Of a stretch of DNA of 64,000 nucleotides, positions 23,240-36,190 are shown piece after piece. The stretch is from Isoetes taiwanensis (lineage: Eukaryota > Streptophyta > Lycopodiopsida > Isoetales > Isoetaceae). Positions within the stretch are counted from its first letter, which is position 1; each line of letters starts with the position of its first letter. The DNA is taken from NCBI GenBank assembly GCA_021234155.1, contig JAJEKV010000077.1:2609991-2673990 (forward strand), read 5' to 3'. The position numbers were made by a program, and so were the translations under genes. The notes under the pieces are model-generated. The model was not told where the DNA came from and searched no databases. It saw only the letters and a program-made list of their open reading frames with translations.

Positions 23240-24708
23240 GTGCGTCAGACCCAATGGAAACTGTGGTGGGCATTAGTTGTAATCTTCCAGTCATTACTCT
23301 CAAAAAGAAGAAGGATGAAATGGATGATGTTCGCATTGCTTTTAAGTTACAAAAGTGTGCCAAGCACTTTATCAGAAGGCAAGAACCTTCACCACAGGAT
23401 TGTGGCAAATGGGCTAGAAACAAATTTGTTTCTTTCAAACTTGCTTATCAGAATGTATGTCAAATGTGGAGCTCTCCATGATGCTAGAGCTGCGTTTAAT
23501 AACATGGATAAACGCAATTCCTATTCTTGGAACATTATGATTGCATCTTAAGCTCAGCAGGAATGGTTCAAAGAAGTTGAGGAATTATTTCATTGTATGC
23601 TCTGTAAAAGTTTGCTATCAGCTACCACTATGATTTCGGTTTATTGTCAGCAAGATCGGCTAGACTAGGCTTTTAATTTGTTTATTCAAATCCCACAATT
23701 AGATACAGTTGCGTGGAATGCATTTATATCCGGCCATGTCCAACAAGGGAAGTTGAAGGAAGCTCTTGACACTTTTAGAAAAATGCCTCAAAGAAATGCA
23801 ACCTTTTGGAATGCCATGATTAATGGTTATGCTCAGCATGGTCACTTTGAGGAGGCAATGGATTTATTCAATAAGACATCTTTTCAAAATATAGCTTCAT
23901 GGAATGCCCTGATCTCAGCATATGCTCAGCAGCAAGACTTCCTCCTAAGGGCTGTTGAACTCTTTTGTCAAATGCCTAGCGAAATATTGTCTCATGGACT
24001 GCTATCGTTTCAGATCTTACCCAAAAGGGGCATATCAAGGAAGCTCTTTATGTCTTTAAGCAAATGCCCAAAAGGGACGTATAGAATGCTTTAATATCAG
24101 GTTATGATAGGCAAGGGCACCTAAAAGAGGCCATTTCCTTCTTTGATAGAATGCCACAAAAGGACATCACTTCCTGGAATTCTTTAATTGCAGATCATCT
24201 TGAATGCCAACACTTTGCAAAGGCTTTTAGTTTATCTCAAAAAATGCCCCAGAGGAATTTGATCTCATGGAACTTATGCTAGCTTGTTATGCTCAAAATA
24301 GGTACATTGAGGAAGCTTCTAAAGTATTTGGCACAATGCCACAACGGGACATCTCCTCTTGGAATGCGATTATTGTGGGCTATACTCGTCAAGGACGCAT
24401 TGCTAAGGCGCTCCAACTTTTCTAAGGTATGATGCTCGAAAACCTGAAACCAGAGAGCATTCTTGATGCATGTGCAGATCAAATGTGGTAAATGGTAAGT
24501 GGTTGCATGCATATATTTTGAACCATGTATCTAAAACAAATATTATTGTCAAGAATGCTATTCTAAATATGTATGCAAAATGCGAGCGTCTAGAAGAGAC
24601 CCATATAGTATATGATAAACTGTCTGCATGAAATACTATCATATGGAACACTATCATCGGGGCACATGGGCACTATGAAGCACCAATTCATTAATTTGAG
24701 AAAATGTA
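23240..24708 (+). pseudogene. PPR gene, 5' portion (broken)
   Basis: A chain of PLS-type PPR motifs spread over all three frames: HHRIVANGLETNLFLSNLLI, MYVKCGALHDARAAFNNMDK, SYSWNIMIAS, DTVAWNAFISGHVQQGKLKE, RNATFWNAMINGYAQHGHFE, NIASWNALISAYAQQ, YAKCERLEE and a last piece IIGAHGHYEAPIH then a stop and FEKM. PPR proteins of this class act in chloroplast or mitochondrial RNA processing or editing. Several stops and frameshifts interrupt it. It lies divergently from PWP2, about 0.5 kb away. The motif chain stops abruptly near 24,708, inside a repeat, and resumes at about 42,865. Upstream 22,998-23,240 may be leader sequence. Confidence 0.85.
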
Positions 24709-25160
24709 CATTCTCATTTTTGCTCGAAATAGCTTGCAGGCTGCTTTTAGAAGGGTAGTTTGTAAACAGTCGGCCTTCTACTGAAGCAATAATGCCCAAT
24801 CGGTGCTCATTTTTAACAAAATTATAAGCTAAGCTTGCGTTTAACATCGTCCACGACCAATTTTGGTTTCTGCTGAAGTATTAGTTGTAGCTCAAAGCAC
24901 ACATTAATAAGTTGTGGTGATCATCATCGCGATCTTTTCTACTGCCGAAAGATGACACATAGAGCAAGTTATGCACAAAAGAATATAAAAACAGCCGGGC
25001 TTAGAGGGATCACTATGGCAATCAGTACATGTGGAACGGATAATTTATTAAAACGATTTGTACATATGTTATCAAATACCAACGCTCTGGCTTAGAGCAA
25101 TTGCAATAGCAATTTGTCTAAGTTGGATCCGTATTTTATTACAGATTCATCCTACAGAAT
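24709..25160. other. Left edge of the ~18 kb insertion in the PPR gene
   Basis: Anonymous AT-rich sequence that begins TACATTCTCATTTTTGCTCG directly after the PPR homology ends. No terminal motif or ORF recognised. Confidence 0.5.
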
Positions 25161-27178
25161 TTATGGAAATTCTCTAATAAAATTTGGATTCCCCTCGACA
25201 TCAATTAGCACTTTAGCATTCGCCATGTCCACCTGTCCATCAGTATCCATGTCATTCCGATCGGATATCTCCTTATCGTTCTCATCATCGTAATCTACCA
25301 AGGCCAAGGAAGCCTCACGGAAGCTCTCATCATCATAATCTATCATAGCCTCATGGAAGTTCCTGATCGTTCTCCAGGGCACGGAGAGCGACGGGCTGCC
25401 TCTGATGCTTTCTAGCACACACCTTGCTATATTCTTGGGAGTTGTCCTGGCAATTATTGTCCCGCTCGGACGCATCATCCATCTGCTCTTCAACGTGTTG
25501 CACGGACTTATCTGGCACAACCGGACAACTTGTTAGAGGCATCAACACATCTAAACCATCATTAAAGGCTTCCAGTTTTGAAATACATGTTCTTAGATTC
25601 CTCACTGTGTTGGCATGGTTTTCCCCTTTCTTCAGTATCTCCAATGTCTTTTCCCCTTTCTTCAGCATCTCCAATGTCTATGCGTAGTTTTCACTCTGGA
25701 AATTGTTGATAATGTCGTCCAGATTATCTGGTATCACTGTGCTCTGCATGATGTGCACATCGAGGGCTGGTCGAGAGGGTTCTTCCCTCTCAAAATTGGA
25801 TTGTTCCTGCTCTCCATCTTCACCATCCTCTACATCTTCACCTTCCTCTCTGCTCTCCTCTGGAGCACCGCTGATTAGCTTTTCCAGGTACGTGAAGAAG
25901 CTTTGAAGAAAGCGTGTTCTTTTGTCATCATATTCGAAAGCAACACTTTTCTTCTCCTGGATCAAAGCAACCCTTGAAAACGTTCCACAAGAAAAGAAGT
26001 CGAGTAAGCATCCATCCAAGGGAAGAATCTGCTCCACAATGTAGTAAGCATATAACATTTTTCATTTGCGGTGGGAAGATAATATCACCGTCCGTTGACA
26101 TTCAGCTATATTTCATTTTGGATGTGAACATGGACCTCCTATGTTTCTTCATTTTCTTGTCAGTCTCCTCATCACCCGTATGCTCCCAGGCAGGCATCTC
26201 TGTCTTCTTTCGTAGATGATCAGGCAAGGAGAACTGCAGATCTAGTGTTGCCTGTTTAGATAAGACTCTGGTCTCATTTCTGTTGACTAGGATGTCAACA
26301 ACGAAGTATTGGTGTTCCTTTACTCGTTTTCTGTTCTCGAACCCGAGTTCTTCGTAAGTTCCAATATAAATGTGGCCCTTCTCTCTCAATCTGTGTTAAA
26401 CTGTGGAGACAGTTGGGCAATTCGCCAGGAAGGAGAAGCATCAAGCGGTGGTATGCTTTCGCTGTCATCATTGGAGATACCCTTGTGAACAAGTCAAGGA
26501 ACTGGCCTACCTTCCAATCCGACTTGAAACCTCTCATGTCAATTCAAACCAGCTGAGCATGCTCTAGCATAGTGGTAGATGAATGCCATCTTTAGTGCAC
26601 ATCCTTACCACATTTCTCTTTTCCTGGTTCGGGTGATAATGTCGTTAACACAAGCTAACATGATTGCAGGAAGAGTACCTAGGGCATGATCTTTATTGAT
26701 ATTCTGTTTCACGTAAACAGTATCCATGCCTGCAATTTGAAGCAGGCACTCATCTGTAAACTCTGGATATGACGCAATCAAGTCCTGGTAGCTGAGGTAC
26801 TGCACTTTTGTGTTGGAGTTCACGTGGTGCAAGACCTCTCTCTCCATCAGAGTTAGCGTCCTCAAGTCTGATGCCGTTTGCTTGTACTCGAATCGATCAA
26901 TGTAATCTGTATTGGTTTTCAAGAAGCATTTGGCCGTAAGGATCTTGTTCATCAGACAATTCATCTCTGCGTTGGACATGCTCCTCAGACACCCGACGGA
27001 AGGTCTTGTTAAAGAATTCCTTGGTCGGTTTTTCGGGTGCAGTTTGGTCGTCAGTCAATTCCTTCTTCATCCACTTATTCATCACAGCCTTGAACTTATT
27101 CCATGTCGTGTCGGGCAGAAATATCCAATGCTTCTTAATGAGGCCATAATGAACGCAGTTGTAGAAATCCTATTTGAT
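25161..27178 (-). pseudogene. Methyltransferase-like transposon protein, C-terminal half (decayed)
   Basis: Successive minus-strand frames read as one protein broken by stops and shifts: DFYNCVHYGLIKKHWIFLPD (27,175), KWMKKELTDDQTAPEKPTKE, EHVQRRDELSD, LRTLTLMEREVLHHVNSNTK, GYLSYQD-like and FTDECLLQIAGMDTVYVKQN, VKEHQYFVVDILVNRNETRV, LQFSLPDHLRKKTEMPAWEH, and at 26,058-25,678 YAYYIVEQILPLDG, LLDFFSCGTFSRVAL, SVAFEYDDKRTRFLQ. The last segment resembles the SAM-binding motif I of N4/N6-type DNA methyltransferases (LDPFAGSGT..) followed by an acidic strand end. The C-terminus has acidic linkers and two VDYDDE/IDYDDE repeats. No DPPY-type catalytic motif was found. Function is inference; the protein belongs to a repeated element family I cannot name. 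Confidence 0.5.
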
Positions 27179-29192
27179 ATTTTCATTGTATATTTTGTCT
27201 TAATGTGATGTTCTAAATTTTTTTTTCCAAATTGTTGTGATCTGTAAGAAACACTTCCATGTGTAAAGAATGATCATATATTGTAAGAACATGCTTCTTA
27301 GTGATTTTTAAAATACAAAGGGCTACTTGGAAAAATACTTAAGAATTAAGGGCATTTTAAGAATTTCGAAAATACGGAAGGCCTTTTGGAAATTAAGTCA
27401 ACAACTCCATGTAATTTCAATATCCTTGATGCATGCACATATCAACACAGTTCATTGAAGTTCGTATTTGTGATATAAGCAGATGTTCTCCACATAGCCT
27501 GCCTAGTAGCACATTTAAAGGGTTTCTCAACACATACTACTGCAGTAGGTTAAATATGTCCAGCATGTTCTTCACCTGTAACTTTCTAGACTTATATGCA
27601 CATAGCACTTGAAATACGAAGTTTAGGCTTTCTGCTTTTAAATCAATTTTGTTTATCATTTGGTCTTTAGTTTTGATATTTTGATTGCGCAGATTTGGCC
27701 TCCTAAGAATAGAGATTTGAATACTCTTTCAGTGCTTGAGAATAATTAACCTGCACCATCTGCATTTTCATCTCCTCATATTTTTATGCCCTTTGATCAT
27801 GGCAATCTTGTAGTAGCCACCAAATCCTTCGAGAATCCACGCAGAGAATTTAGAGAAGCTAAAGTTGGCGGCCAGTGTATAGAAAGGGTTGTTGATCTCA
27901 GAGGTGCTGAGATTGTTAATTCTGGAGCATCTGCAGATTTGCCATCACGTTCAATCTCAACTTCTCCATATGCAAATCCTCAACTGCCAAAGAACGTTCA
28001 AGGAACTATAAGTGATTGTCAATTATATTTGATGTTGCCAATTCTTCTTGCATGGTATTATTTTTCTCTTTTGAGTTATGCACTAGGATATTCATAGAGA
28101 TGACATGAATTTACCATGCAATAATTGTGGCCAAATAAACCAGTGCAAAATTTCCACATATATGTGATTACGATTGGTACATAGCAAACAAAGGTAATTT
28201 CATGCATGAATTGTGTGTAGTTTGTTATGATAAATGGAATTCAGATTTTTATTACCTTATGGACAATACTCCTTTCTTCCAAGCATTTTGTTATAATGGT
28301 TGTCCAATGGCATATTGATCTTGTCATGATCAGTCACCTTTATTAACGAAGGCATTATCCCTTGGAGCCCACTTTCTATCAAAATTAGCAGCCACAAAAA
28401 TTTAGAGCAAGAATTGCATAGTGAGATTTAGTAGCAAAAGAAACATAATGTCCAGATCACACGCCAACATACGCATGTTTGTGAAAAGTGTTAAATTGTT
28501 CCTCATAATTCTGATAGTTATGAAGAGGATTAGCACGTTGTCAACATGCTTATTCTCGTTTATGATTGCTTTACTTTGTATTCAATCCTATATCAATTCC
28601 TTTCCTCATTGATGGCCTTCATGTTCTAGTTACAAGTTCAAGCTGCCAAGAATGAGCAAGGTCATGACTCAATAACTCACAAAATCTGGGTCCTAAAAGC
28701 TCGTTTTTGACATCATGTCACCATTCTGGGTAGTACACCTTACAATAACATGCACACACAAGCACAGTGACTTCAAAACTTGGTTACCTGTCCCAGATCA
28801 TTGTCCCTGCGTTTTCAAAAGATATCTTTTGAAACATGCATTTCGAACCCTGCTTGCCTCCTAGGCTATTCATAATTTTGAAACTATAAAAGTTGTACTA
28901 CTCTAGTTACTTCTAAATTACAAAGATATGTTTTCCCCTTCTTCGAAAAGATGAAAGCTTTGAGGGTGGTCGTTGCGACTTCAGCTCCTTGACTTTGAGG
29001 GTGGTCGTTGTGACTTCAGCAAATTCCTATAGAAGAAGAGGTCAGGAAGATCACCTTGGCGATGCTTATGAGCAAGACAGAGCAAAAGAACGAATAATAG
29101 CTAAATGGAATCGTGATGGCGATCCCGATGAGGAAATAATATATCAGCCAGTTATCAGCTTTGCCTTGCATGAGTGAGCCTAGTGCTTGATG
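27179..29192. other. ~2 kb insertion splitting the methyltransferase-like gene
   Basis: The minus-strand protein homology stops at VIEKLQQLRN (29,193) and restarts at DFYNCVHYG (27,175), so this block looks inserted. It contains on the plus strand a Ser/Pro/Asn-rich frame at 27,690-28,015 (FDHGNLVVATKSFENPRREF..), a Cys-rich frame at 28,104-28,318 (CNNCGQ, then CDYDWY..ELCVVCYDKWNS..FCYNGC, one frameshift between) and a doubled TTTGAGGGTGGTCGTTG segment near 28,960-29,020. None was recognised. No clear terminal repeats or target duplication found. Confidence 0.4.
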
Positions 29193-30665
29193 TTAATTTC
29201 TGAGTTGCTGTAGTTTCTCAATCACAGGCTCCCTATACACTGTATTGGCAATGATTTCATTGCACTCGATTGACAGGCGGAGGTATTCCGTGTTTTTCAA
29301 GTTGCCATTCGATATCCTTGCCCTCCTCCATGCATATACCTTAGAAAACTCTGCTTTCTGCTCATCGGACCCGATCACTCCACAAAGGACTTAAGCCACT
29401 GCCATGGAATGTTTTTCAAAGATAATCTTCTATTTCTTCCCCTCAAGCTCAGCGGGATAATTCCATGTAATTTTTCGCTTGTTGCTGGATCGAACGGGAC
29501 AAGGTCCGCTGGCGTGAGGACGTCATGTGGCGAGTTCCTGAACGACCTTATCAGGGTATGCACATGATCGTTCGGCCTCGTCCTGTGCATCGTGTAGGAG
29601 GGAACAGTGAAGCAGTCAAATATGTTAATATTCTTGAACTATGAAACACCCATCGGATAAAATCTTTTGCATTGTTCCAACGTCAATGCTATTTTCTCTG
29701 CTAGACGTTTCTCATCGGCTGGGTTGAACTTAAGCTCATCAAGCAGGGAATATGATGATGGGATCGACATTGGAGCAATATAGGAAATATTCTACAAGGT
29801 ATTTTCTATGTTTTTTTTATCTATTCAGCCCATTGAACTTGACTCTCAATACCATTGTAGGGAGCGGCTGCGTGGAGGCTGAAGCCGAGTCTTCATTTCT
29901 TTTCGTCTTAACTAACTTGCTTGACCCGTCGCTTGCATCTGGAACTAGGTTTTTGCCAGCAGCTGGGTCCTTGCCCTTTGAAGATTCAATCTTTGATGGC
30001 CCAGAAGAGCTGGCCTTTGAAGTGCCAGGTGACTTAAGTGTGACAGATATCGGTGCCGTCTTTGGTGAAGAAGCCGCCTTCGAGCTGTCACTCGGTTCCA
30101 ATTTTTTCTACACAAGTTCCCTATTTATATCCTTGCACCTAGTAGCTAGCCACGTGTTGTCCATTCGCGTGGGCATCTTATCATCCTTCATGGCCTTTAT
30201 GGCACAGCTTGGTGGTTTCTTAAACTTCTGCATGCACTGAAACCCAGCAAAATATCCCTGTTGCATTTTAGGCCAGCAACTTCCAAGGATTCATAGGAAG
30301 GCAGTGGCCAGCCGTAGCCTCTTGCGTTGTGATCCTTCTTACTGGCTTTAGACTTCATCATCGTACTGGGGTCGTAATATTTCAGCTGCAAGACGCACTG
30401 CATAAACTGTCCCGAGATCTTCAACGGAGCATAGAACAGCGTTTTCGACCTTTTTGGAGCTGCCTTCCCATATGTTACTATTATTCCCAACTGCTCACCC
30501 ACCTTATTCTTTTCATTTAACGTAATAAACGGGCACAAGTCCTTCCTTTTGTCGTCTTTCTTATGTGGCACACCTTGCGAAATTACTATACACCACCTTC
30601 GATCAGGCCCGATACTTGTTTAGGTCCTTGGAATAATTCATCGTCCTCAAAGTTGTTTAATTTGG
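29193..30665 (-). pseudogene. Methyltransferase-like transposon protein, N-terminal half (decayed)
   Basis: In order on the minus strand: NFEDDELFQGPKQVSGLIEG, then 30,571-30,197 with KDDKRKDLCPFITLNEKNKV, KTLFYAPLKISGQFMQCVLQ, LKYYDPSTMMKSK, HNARGYGWPLPSYESLEVAG and ILLGFSACRSL; 30,101-29,817, a Ser/Lys/Pro-rich linker; 29,590-29,375 with RPNDHVHTLIRSFRNSPHDV and LTPADLVPFDPATSEKLHGI; 29,378-29,193 with SDEQKAEFSKVYAWRRARIS. The pieces abut or overlap by frameshift and read as one long coding sequence continuing into 27,178-25,161. The regular structure with decay suggests a degraded transposon gene. Confidence 0.45.
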
Positions 30666-31224
30666 TTAATGACAATAACACCCATTAAACTCTAAACCCT
30701 GCATCCAGATTTGGATGGAATCCATTGTAAATAAAATGAAAATGAAGCAAACAAGAGAAGCCTTGCTCGTCAGGATCGCCATGGCGATGCTGGCAAGCTC
30801 GGCCAGAAACAAACTATGCCAAAGATGATGGGGACGTGTTTATATTATCAAAATATATGTACATAATAGGAGTGCAACACTCCGTAGCGGTCATGGCATC
30901 AGAAGCTCTGATGCAGATGATGAAAATATTACACCGTCGGTCCGATGTCGGCTCTTATACAGATGATCGAAATGTTACATCACAATCCTCCCGCAACATC
31001 TGAAGCAGCGAGAAGCCCCATTTGCTGGCCAAGTCCAAAAAAGTAAGTCAGGATCACAAGCATCCCTTAAGAAATTCCATCCTGCAAGTTCTACAAAATG
31101 TTGATTCGACGGCGGCGACGTGAAACACCTATTGAATAAGCGGGATACCTATGCAAGCCTATGTAGCTAGAGTACGCTCGAAGAACCACGTCCTAATAGT
31201 CAGCCACGGGGGATGCCACTAGAA

Positions 31225-31460
31225 GATCAAATAGGAGCTCCATCTCAACCCTTAGTAGATGGGCGCGTTCCAAGAATACGGAAATCAGAAAATCCTGAAG
31301 GTGGGCAAGTGCAGTGGATCTGTAGGAGCATCGAGAATGCTTTCTACTTTCTGTACAACATGTTGTCGCACAAGCACAAAAACCTCCCAACCATTCTCCA
31401 CTTCAGCATTGCTTGAAGACATCGCATCCGTCACATTTTCTATGCAAGGCATAGGAAATC
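31225..31460 (-). repeat. Diverged direct-repeat module, copy 1
   Basis: Shares with 32,690-32,958 the succession AGCTCCATCTC.., ACAACATGTTGTCGCACAAG CA..AAAACCT, TTGCT.GAAGA.., ATTTTCTATGCAAGGCATAG. On the minus strand both encode a short similar peptide (ERAHLLRVEMELLF here, ERARILMSEMELLF in copy 2), which suggests a shared ancestral coding segment. Confidence 0.6.
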
Positions 31461-32689
31461 ACTGTCAGTAAGATCGCGACAGCGAACCCCTGAAGCTACA
31501 TGGCCTGGCATGCATAGCTCGCAAGGATAGGCATGGCTACCTCTATTAGAAATATTGGTGCTTCAGTAGTTACAACAGCTCGGAAGAAGCGCGGCTGCGA
31601 TCCTTCCAAACTGGTGAAACTGCCAAGGAATGCCAATATTTGTAAGAGAGGTCAACATGGCGATCCTTGCGAGATCAAAACTGCAGGGGAGAACACTACA
31701 ATGCAGGTAGACTCTAAGCTACATCTCAAGAAAGTAAAAAAAGTTACCTCTACGAGGTACTTTTCCTGGTGCCATCGAGATGTCAACAGCACGGGCGATC
31801 GCGGATTTCTTGTTGGCGCTCGCGTAGTTTTAAACCCGAATCGTGGAAGTTAGCACTGAATATATAGGGTTTACTGTCACAATTAATGCTCCATAATGGC
31901 GTCACACGTGTCATTATTACGGACGGTGAATTAATTTCATATCTAAAGAGAGCGCGGGTGAAGGATAACGGGCTAGACCGAATCCTTCCTAAGGAACTGA
32001 GAGCGAACTGGACAAGATTGCAGCGGCGATCTCTCCGAGATTGACCTCTTAGTTAAACATAGAACTTATCTTGCAGCATTGACAAAGTAAGCACTAAAGT
32101 TCATATATATAAAAAAAATGTTACAAAATTATTACAATCCTCTAGCCTTGTTGGCAGCCATGTATTTATGTGAAACAAAAAATCCGAGGTAGTCCTACGA
32201 GGACCTCAAAATCGCAGCCATTCCATATTCGATTGCCTTGCATGGCGATTGTAGTTGTCCTCCGAACAGATTGGAAAAGGACAATAGATCCGTCGACCAT
32301 GGACACAGTGAGTCCTACGAAATGTTTGTCAGCGGGGTACCTGAGTAACAATCTGTACAGGTATCGGGCATGAATCATCACGTCCTGATGGTCTGTAACT
32401 GGACAGGCCATCAACATAAGGTGTTTTTTTGTTAATGGTGCACAAAAAAACGAAAATCAAGCACTAAAACAGCACCTTCATAGATAACATGTGTGATCAG
32501 TAATCACATTGCCCATATGCTCATCATATTATACCTAACTAAAGAACATCCCGATATTTTTTGAAGGGCAATGAAGGGCAAAGGAAGGGCAATGAAGGGT
32601 AGTTTGAAGGGCAATCAGCACTAAATCAGCACTTGTGTCGCGACATGCTAAAGTGTGCATCACTAGTAAAAAAAAAAGACCCCATACTA

Positions 32690-32958
32690 AACAACAGCTC
32701 CATCTCCGACATCAGAATCCTCGCCCGCTCAGCACTATCAGCCAGCATGTCGAAGATGTCAAAGTTATGCGTGGCGCGTGCATCTGAATTGTGGCAATGT
32801 CGAATGCTCATTCAATATTTTGCACAACGTGCTGCCGCACAAGCAGGAAAACCTGCCAGCCTTTGTGCACCACTCTCTCTTCATCACTGCTCGTGGATCC
32901 CACTTCCATGTTGCTCGAAGATGCCACATCTGTTGCATTTCCTATGCAAAGCATAGAA
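32690..32958 (-). repeat. Diverged direct-repeat module, copy 2
   Basis: Second copy of the module at 31,225-31,460, about 1.47 kb away. It ends just before the TGCCCA target duplication of the 9.7 kb transposon, so the transposon inserted beside or into this older repeat. Confidence 0.6.
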
Positions 32959-32970
32959 AGATAATATTAT

Positions 32971-32976
32971 TGCCCA
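32971..32976. repeat. Target-site duplication TGCCCA, left
   Basis: Directly abuts the left transposon end GGGTCC; matched by 42,651-42,656. Confidence 0.85.
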
Positions 32977-33174
32977 GGGTCCTCGCATGTTACGGTGTCT
33001 CATTTTTAGTGTCCTTTTGTCCACCCAAACTAGCACTATTTTTTAGTATTATGGGAAGAGGGAACTTCAAAATTAACGAGAATATCGGGGGGTGGTTGAT
33101 TCCCCCTTTCTCAAGGGAGAGAGGTCTCGTTTCTTTTTTTCCAACCATTTTTTGCTCAGGCTTCTTGTGATCCA

Positions 33175-36100
33175 ATGACTAATGACAAAGACAGGAGGCG
33201 GAAATGGCGTCTGCAGAAGCAACGGCAAAGAGCAAGCAAGATGAGGCAACAATTGTTAAATGAAAATTTAGGTTGGAGTATTGAGCACTCAAAAAAGCAA
33301 TTGCAACATGCATCCTCCATAATCACAAAAACGTTTTTGGATTTGACAGGTTCGATATCTACAGACCAGAAGAAAGAAGTATGGCATCTAGTGGAGAACA
33401 GCAAAGTTATGCAGGTTGCCGTGTCTGATAAGGAAAAGATTATTCACAGTAAAATTGTCGGTAGCATCCAAGAAACCATACAACATGTGAAAGGAGTGGA
33501 GTCCAATGACAAATTAGCAGCAAAAAGAGCAGCATTAGTCATGGCACTTGGGAAGGTCAGGCATGGCAGCAAAAGATTAGCTACCAAGGCTTTAGGAATT
33601 CATCCAAGAAATTGTTCCAGAGCTAAGAAGCACCGTGTTGCAATTAGTAATAAAAACGCATTGTGGGCTCTTGGGGGAAGGAAGAAGAGAAAGGATTCCC
33701 TGAGCCAAGAAGTGATTGAAAAAGTTATGGATTATTGGACAAACTACACTAGAGTTTTGCCTAACCTCGAGGACGTCAGATCTGGTAGAGGAAAACATCC
33801 TAAGCATCCAACACATTACCTTGATGTGAGCCAGGTATAATATCTGTAGATCAGTTTTTTACTAAGTCTTTTTCACGTTTACTAATACTAATATTTTTTA
33901 TAAGTTTTGAAGTATTGATTCTAATATGATCTGCTAATGGAATTAATCTGCACGTTCTTCTCGTGGTAGCAAGTTTTAGTGCTATTGATGGTTGATAATG
34001 GATCATTTTTTGATATAGTGCTAAGGTTTCTCACCTTTATAATGTTGGTGCCACGTTTAGTAATTGTGTTGATGTTAGTGCCACTGTTAGTGATTTTGTA
34101 AATGGCAGTGCCAATATTACTAATTTCGTTAATGTTGTTCCACTGTTAGTAATTTTGTCAATGTTAGCACTAAACTTAATCTGTAGTTAGTGAAGCACCA
34201 CCTACCACTACAGATTAGCAATGCTTTCATCTCAATGTCCTAGCACTGGTTAGTGGTTTGGTTTGCTAAGGGTTATGTTGTAATGCTAATGGAATCAGTA
34301 ATTAGTTCTAAGTTGCTATTCATTAGCAGTTGTTTTCTCTAGTGGTATTAGCATTAGCATTTACTAAGTAGTTTTCTATTCTTATTCTGCAGACAGAATT
34401 CTTCACTAGTTTCAAGCAAGACAATCCAGATGTTCAAATTAAGCAGAGAGCCTTCGAGAAATTAAAGCCTTACTTTGTTGTAAGCTATCCGAATTCAATA
34501 CTGTTGTTGCGTCTATCATGAGAGGATGTCAATCTTTGAGGGAAAGGGTGAAGAACAAGAGGAAAAAGTCCATGGTGCAGTGCAGTGATTTACTGTGAGT
34601 GCAATATGTGACCACGCGGCAAAGCCAAGTAGGGTGCAATGCAAAGAAGACATGTTTGGCGGTCTCTAATGGTGACATGTGGAGAAGCATGGTTTGCCCA
34701 AAGCACTGAAGGTGAGGAGTGGCACAATGAAGCATGCTTGTCGGGAACCTGCGGCAAATGTGGTGTGGACAAAATGGAAAGGTGTCAAAAAAGAAGAAAC
34801 AAAGGGATTACCTCAAAAATCACTTGGGAGAACCTGAGACTACATTGAAATTGGTAAGGATAAAAATGGCAAACCCAAAAAAAAAGAATTGAGCATCAAT
34901 ATTCTAGACTTCACCCAATGTTTTGATGGAAACCTTGATTTAAAGCAAAGGAGTTTGTCACACATAATTTTCAGGGTATAAATGGCGCAAGCCATGTTTA
35001 GACAACTCTTGAACAGGTTTCTTTGATGATACTATTGTATCAGTGGTTGACTTTTTGCAGAGAATTACTCTTTAAAGGAGCAGAATGAAGTCCAGTCCAA
35101 GCATTGGCATAATGAGCAGATCACTATTCTTGTGCACCTCACATATAGAAGGGATCATGAGATACAAGAAATGATCAAGGAAGAACATTTTTATATATCT
35201 GATGACAGAAAACATGATTCTTTGTTTGTGCAGCATTGCTTTCTCTTACACAATCATTGGATGCAAGAGAAGGAAATCACTTTGAAGAAGCATTATGTCT
35301 TTTCAGATGGTGCAGCCTGATGCTAGATTCAAATCTTTAATAGGTTTAGACATGATGTGGAGCTTTTGGTGCTCTGGCCATGGGAATGGAGAACATGATG
35401 GTGCAGGAGCAGTAATAAAGAGGGCTTTGAGAGCGGCCATGGTTGAAGGGCAAACAAGATGACCAATGCACCGCGAGGTGGTGGAATGGCTAAAGTAGCA
35501 GCACCCACAACATATAAAAAGAAGATTCAAACTGTAAGTAGAACTTTTTGGGAGGTTGAAATAGGACAAGTGGACAGAAAAAATCAGTGGGAAGCACGTC
35601 CTATTAAAGGATCTAGAAACCTTCATTGTTTCCACGGGTGTTCAAATCACATGACACATTTACAGGTCAGAAACCTCTCTTGCTTTTGCACAGATTGTTT
35701 AGGTTTGAATTGGGAATCTTGCCCCAGTGTATCATATACTAAGAAGTTTGAACTAGTTGTGGTACAGCACATGAAAGCTATTATTGAAGAAGAAGTACAT
35801 GATGAAGGAGAAGAAGCATATATTGGCAGCGCTGACTTATGTAGCATGCAAGTATCTATAGGTGATGTCTTTGCAGTGGTGGCTCCAAATAACAATCACG
35901 AGAATGTGAAATTCTACCTTATCCTATATATCAAAGCGAAGTACTTGGTGTTAGAAGACTTTGTAGATATGCTAGGGCAGAAGTTTGTGAAAGGGGATGA
36001 GGTCATAGAAGGGACATACTATGAGAAGTTGGTGAATTGTAAATCCAACTACAAATTTTGTAGAGGAAATAAAGCAATTGTTTATGCCACTCAAGTTGCA

Positions 36101-36190
36101 AAGAACAAAGTCAGGTTGGTTCAAGCAAAGCACGTTGTTAAGCGGGGAGTGGTTTACACTCTAAATGCCAAAGAAGAAAAGATATTATAG
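33175..36190 (+). pseudogene. DDE-like (RNase H fold) transposase gene of the 9.7 kb element
   Basis: Exon 1 (33,175-33,834, 220 codons, starts MTNDKDRRRKWRLQKQRQRA, highly basic) has donor CCAG|GTATAA; exon 2 (34,393-34,479) reads TEFFTSFKQDNPDVQIKQRA, FEKLKPYFV. After a shift come QYCCCVYHERM, then EACLSGTCGKCGVDKMERC (a Cys-rich knuckle), VQHCFLLHNHWMQEKEI, YVFSDGAA, then in another frame ARFKS..WSFWCSGHGNG and GEHDGAGAVIKRALR, and last the long frame 35,459-36,190 (VEIGQVDRKNQWEARPIKGS.. to VVKRGVVYTLNAKEEKIL). The SDG and HGNGEHDGAGAVIKR blocks match the core of an eukaryotic transposase group I remember from animal and plant repeats. At least three frameshifts or unrecognised introns separate the blocks, so whether it is active is open. 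Confidence 0.7.

Larger units (their letters stand above)
30666..32970. other. Repeat-rich insert sequence, no intact gene
   Basis: Contains recurring GATCGCC/GGCGATC words (for example AGGATCGCCATGGCGATGCT at 30,772-30,791) and two direct-repeat modules listed separately. A minus-strand frame at 32,417-32,166 (DHQDVMIHARYLYRLLLRYP, ADKHFVGLTVSMVDGSIVLF) looks protein-like but was not recognised. The remaining sequence has no clear coding signal. Confidence 0.4.
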
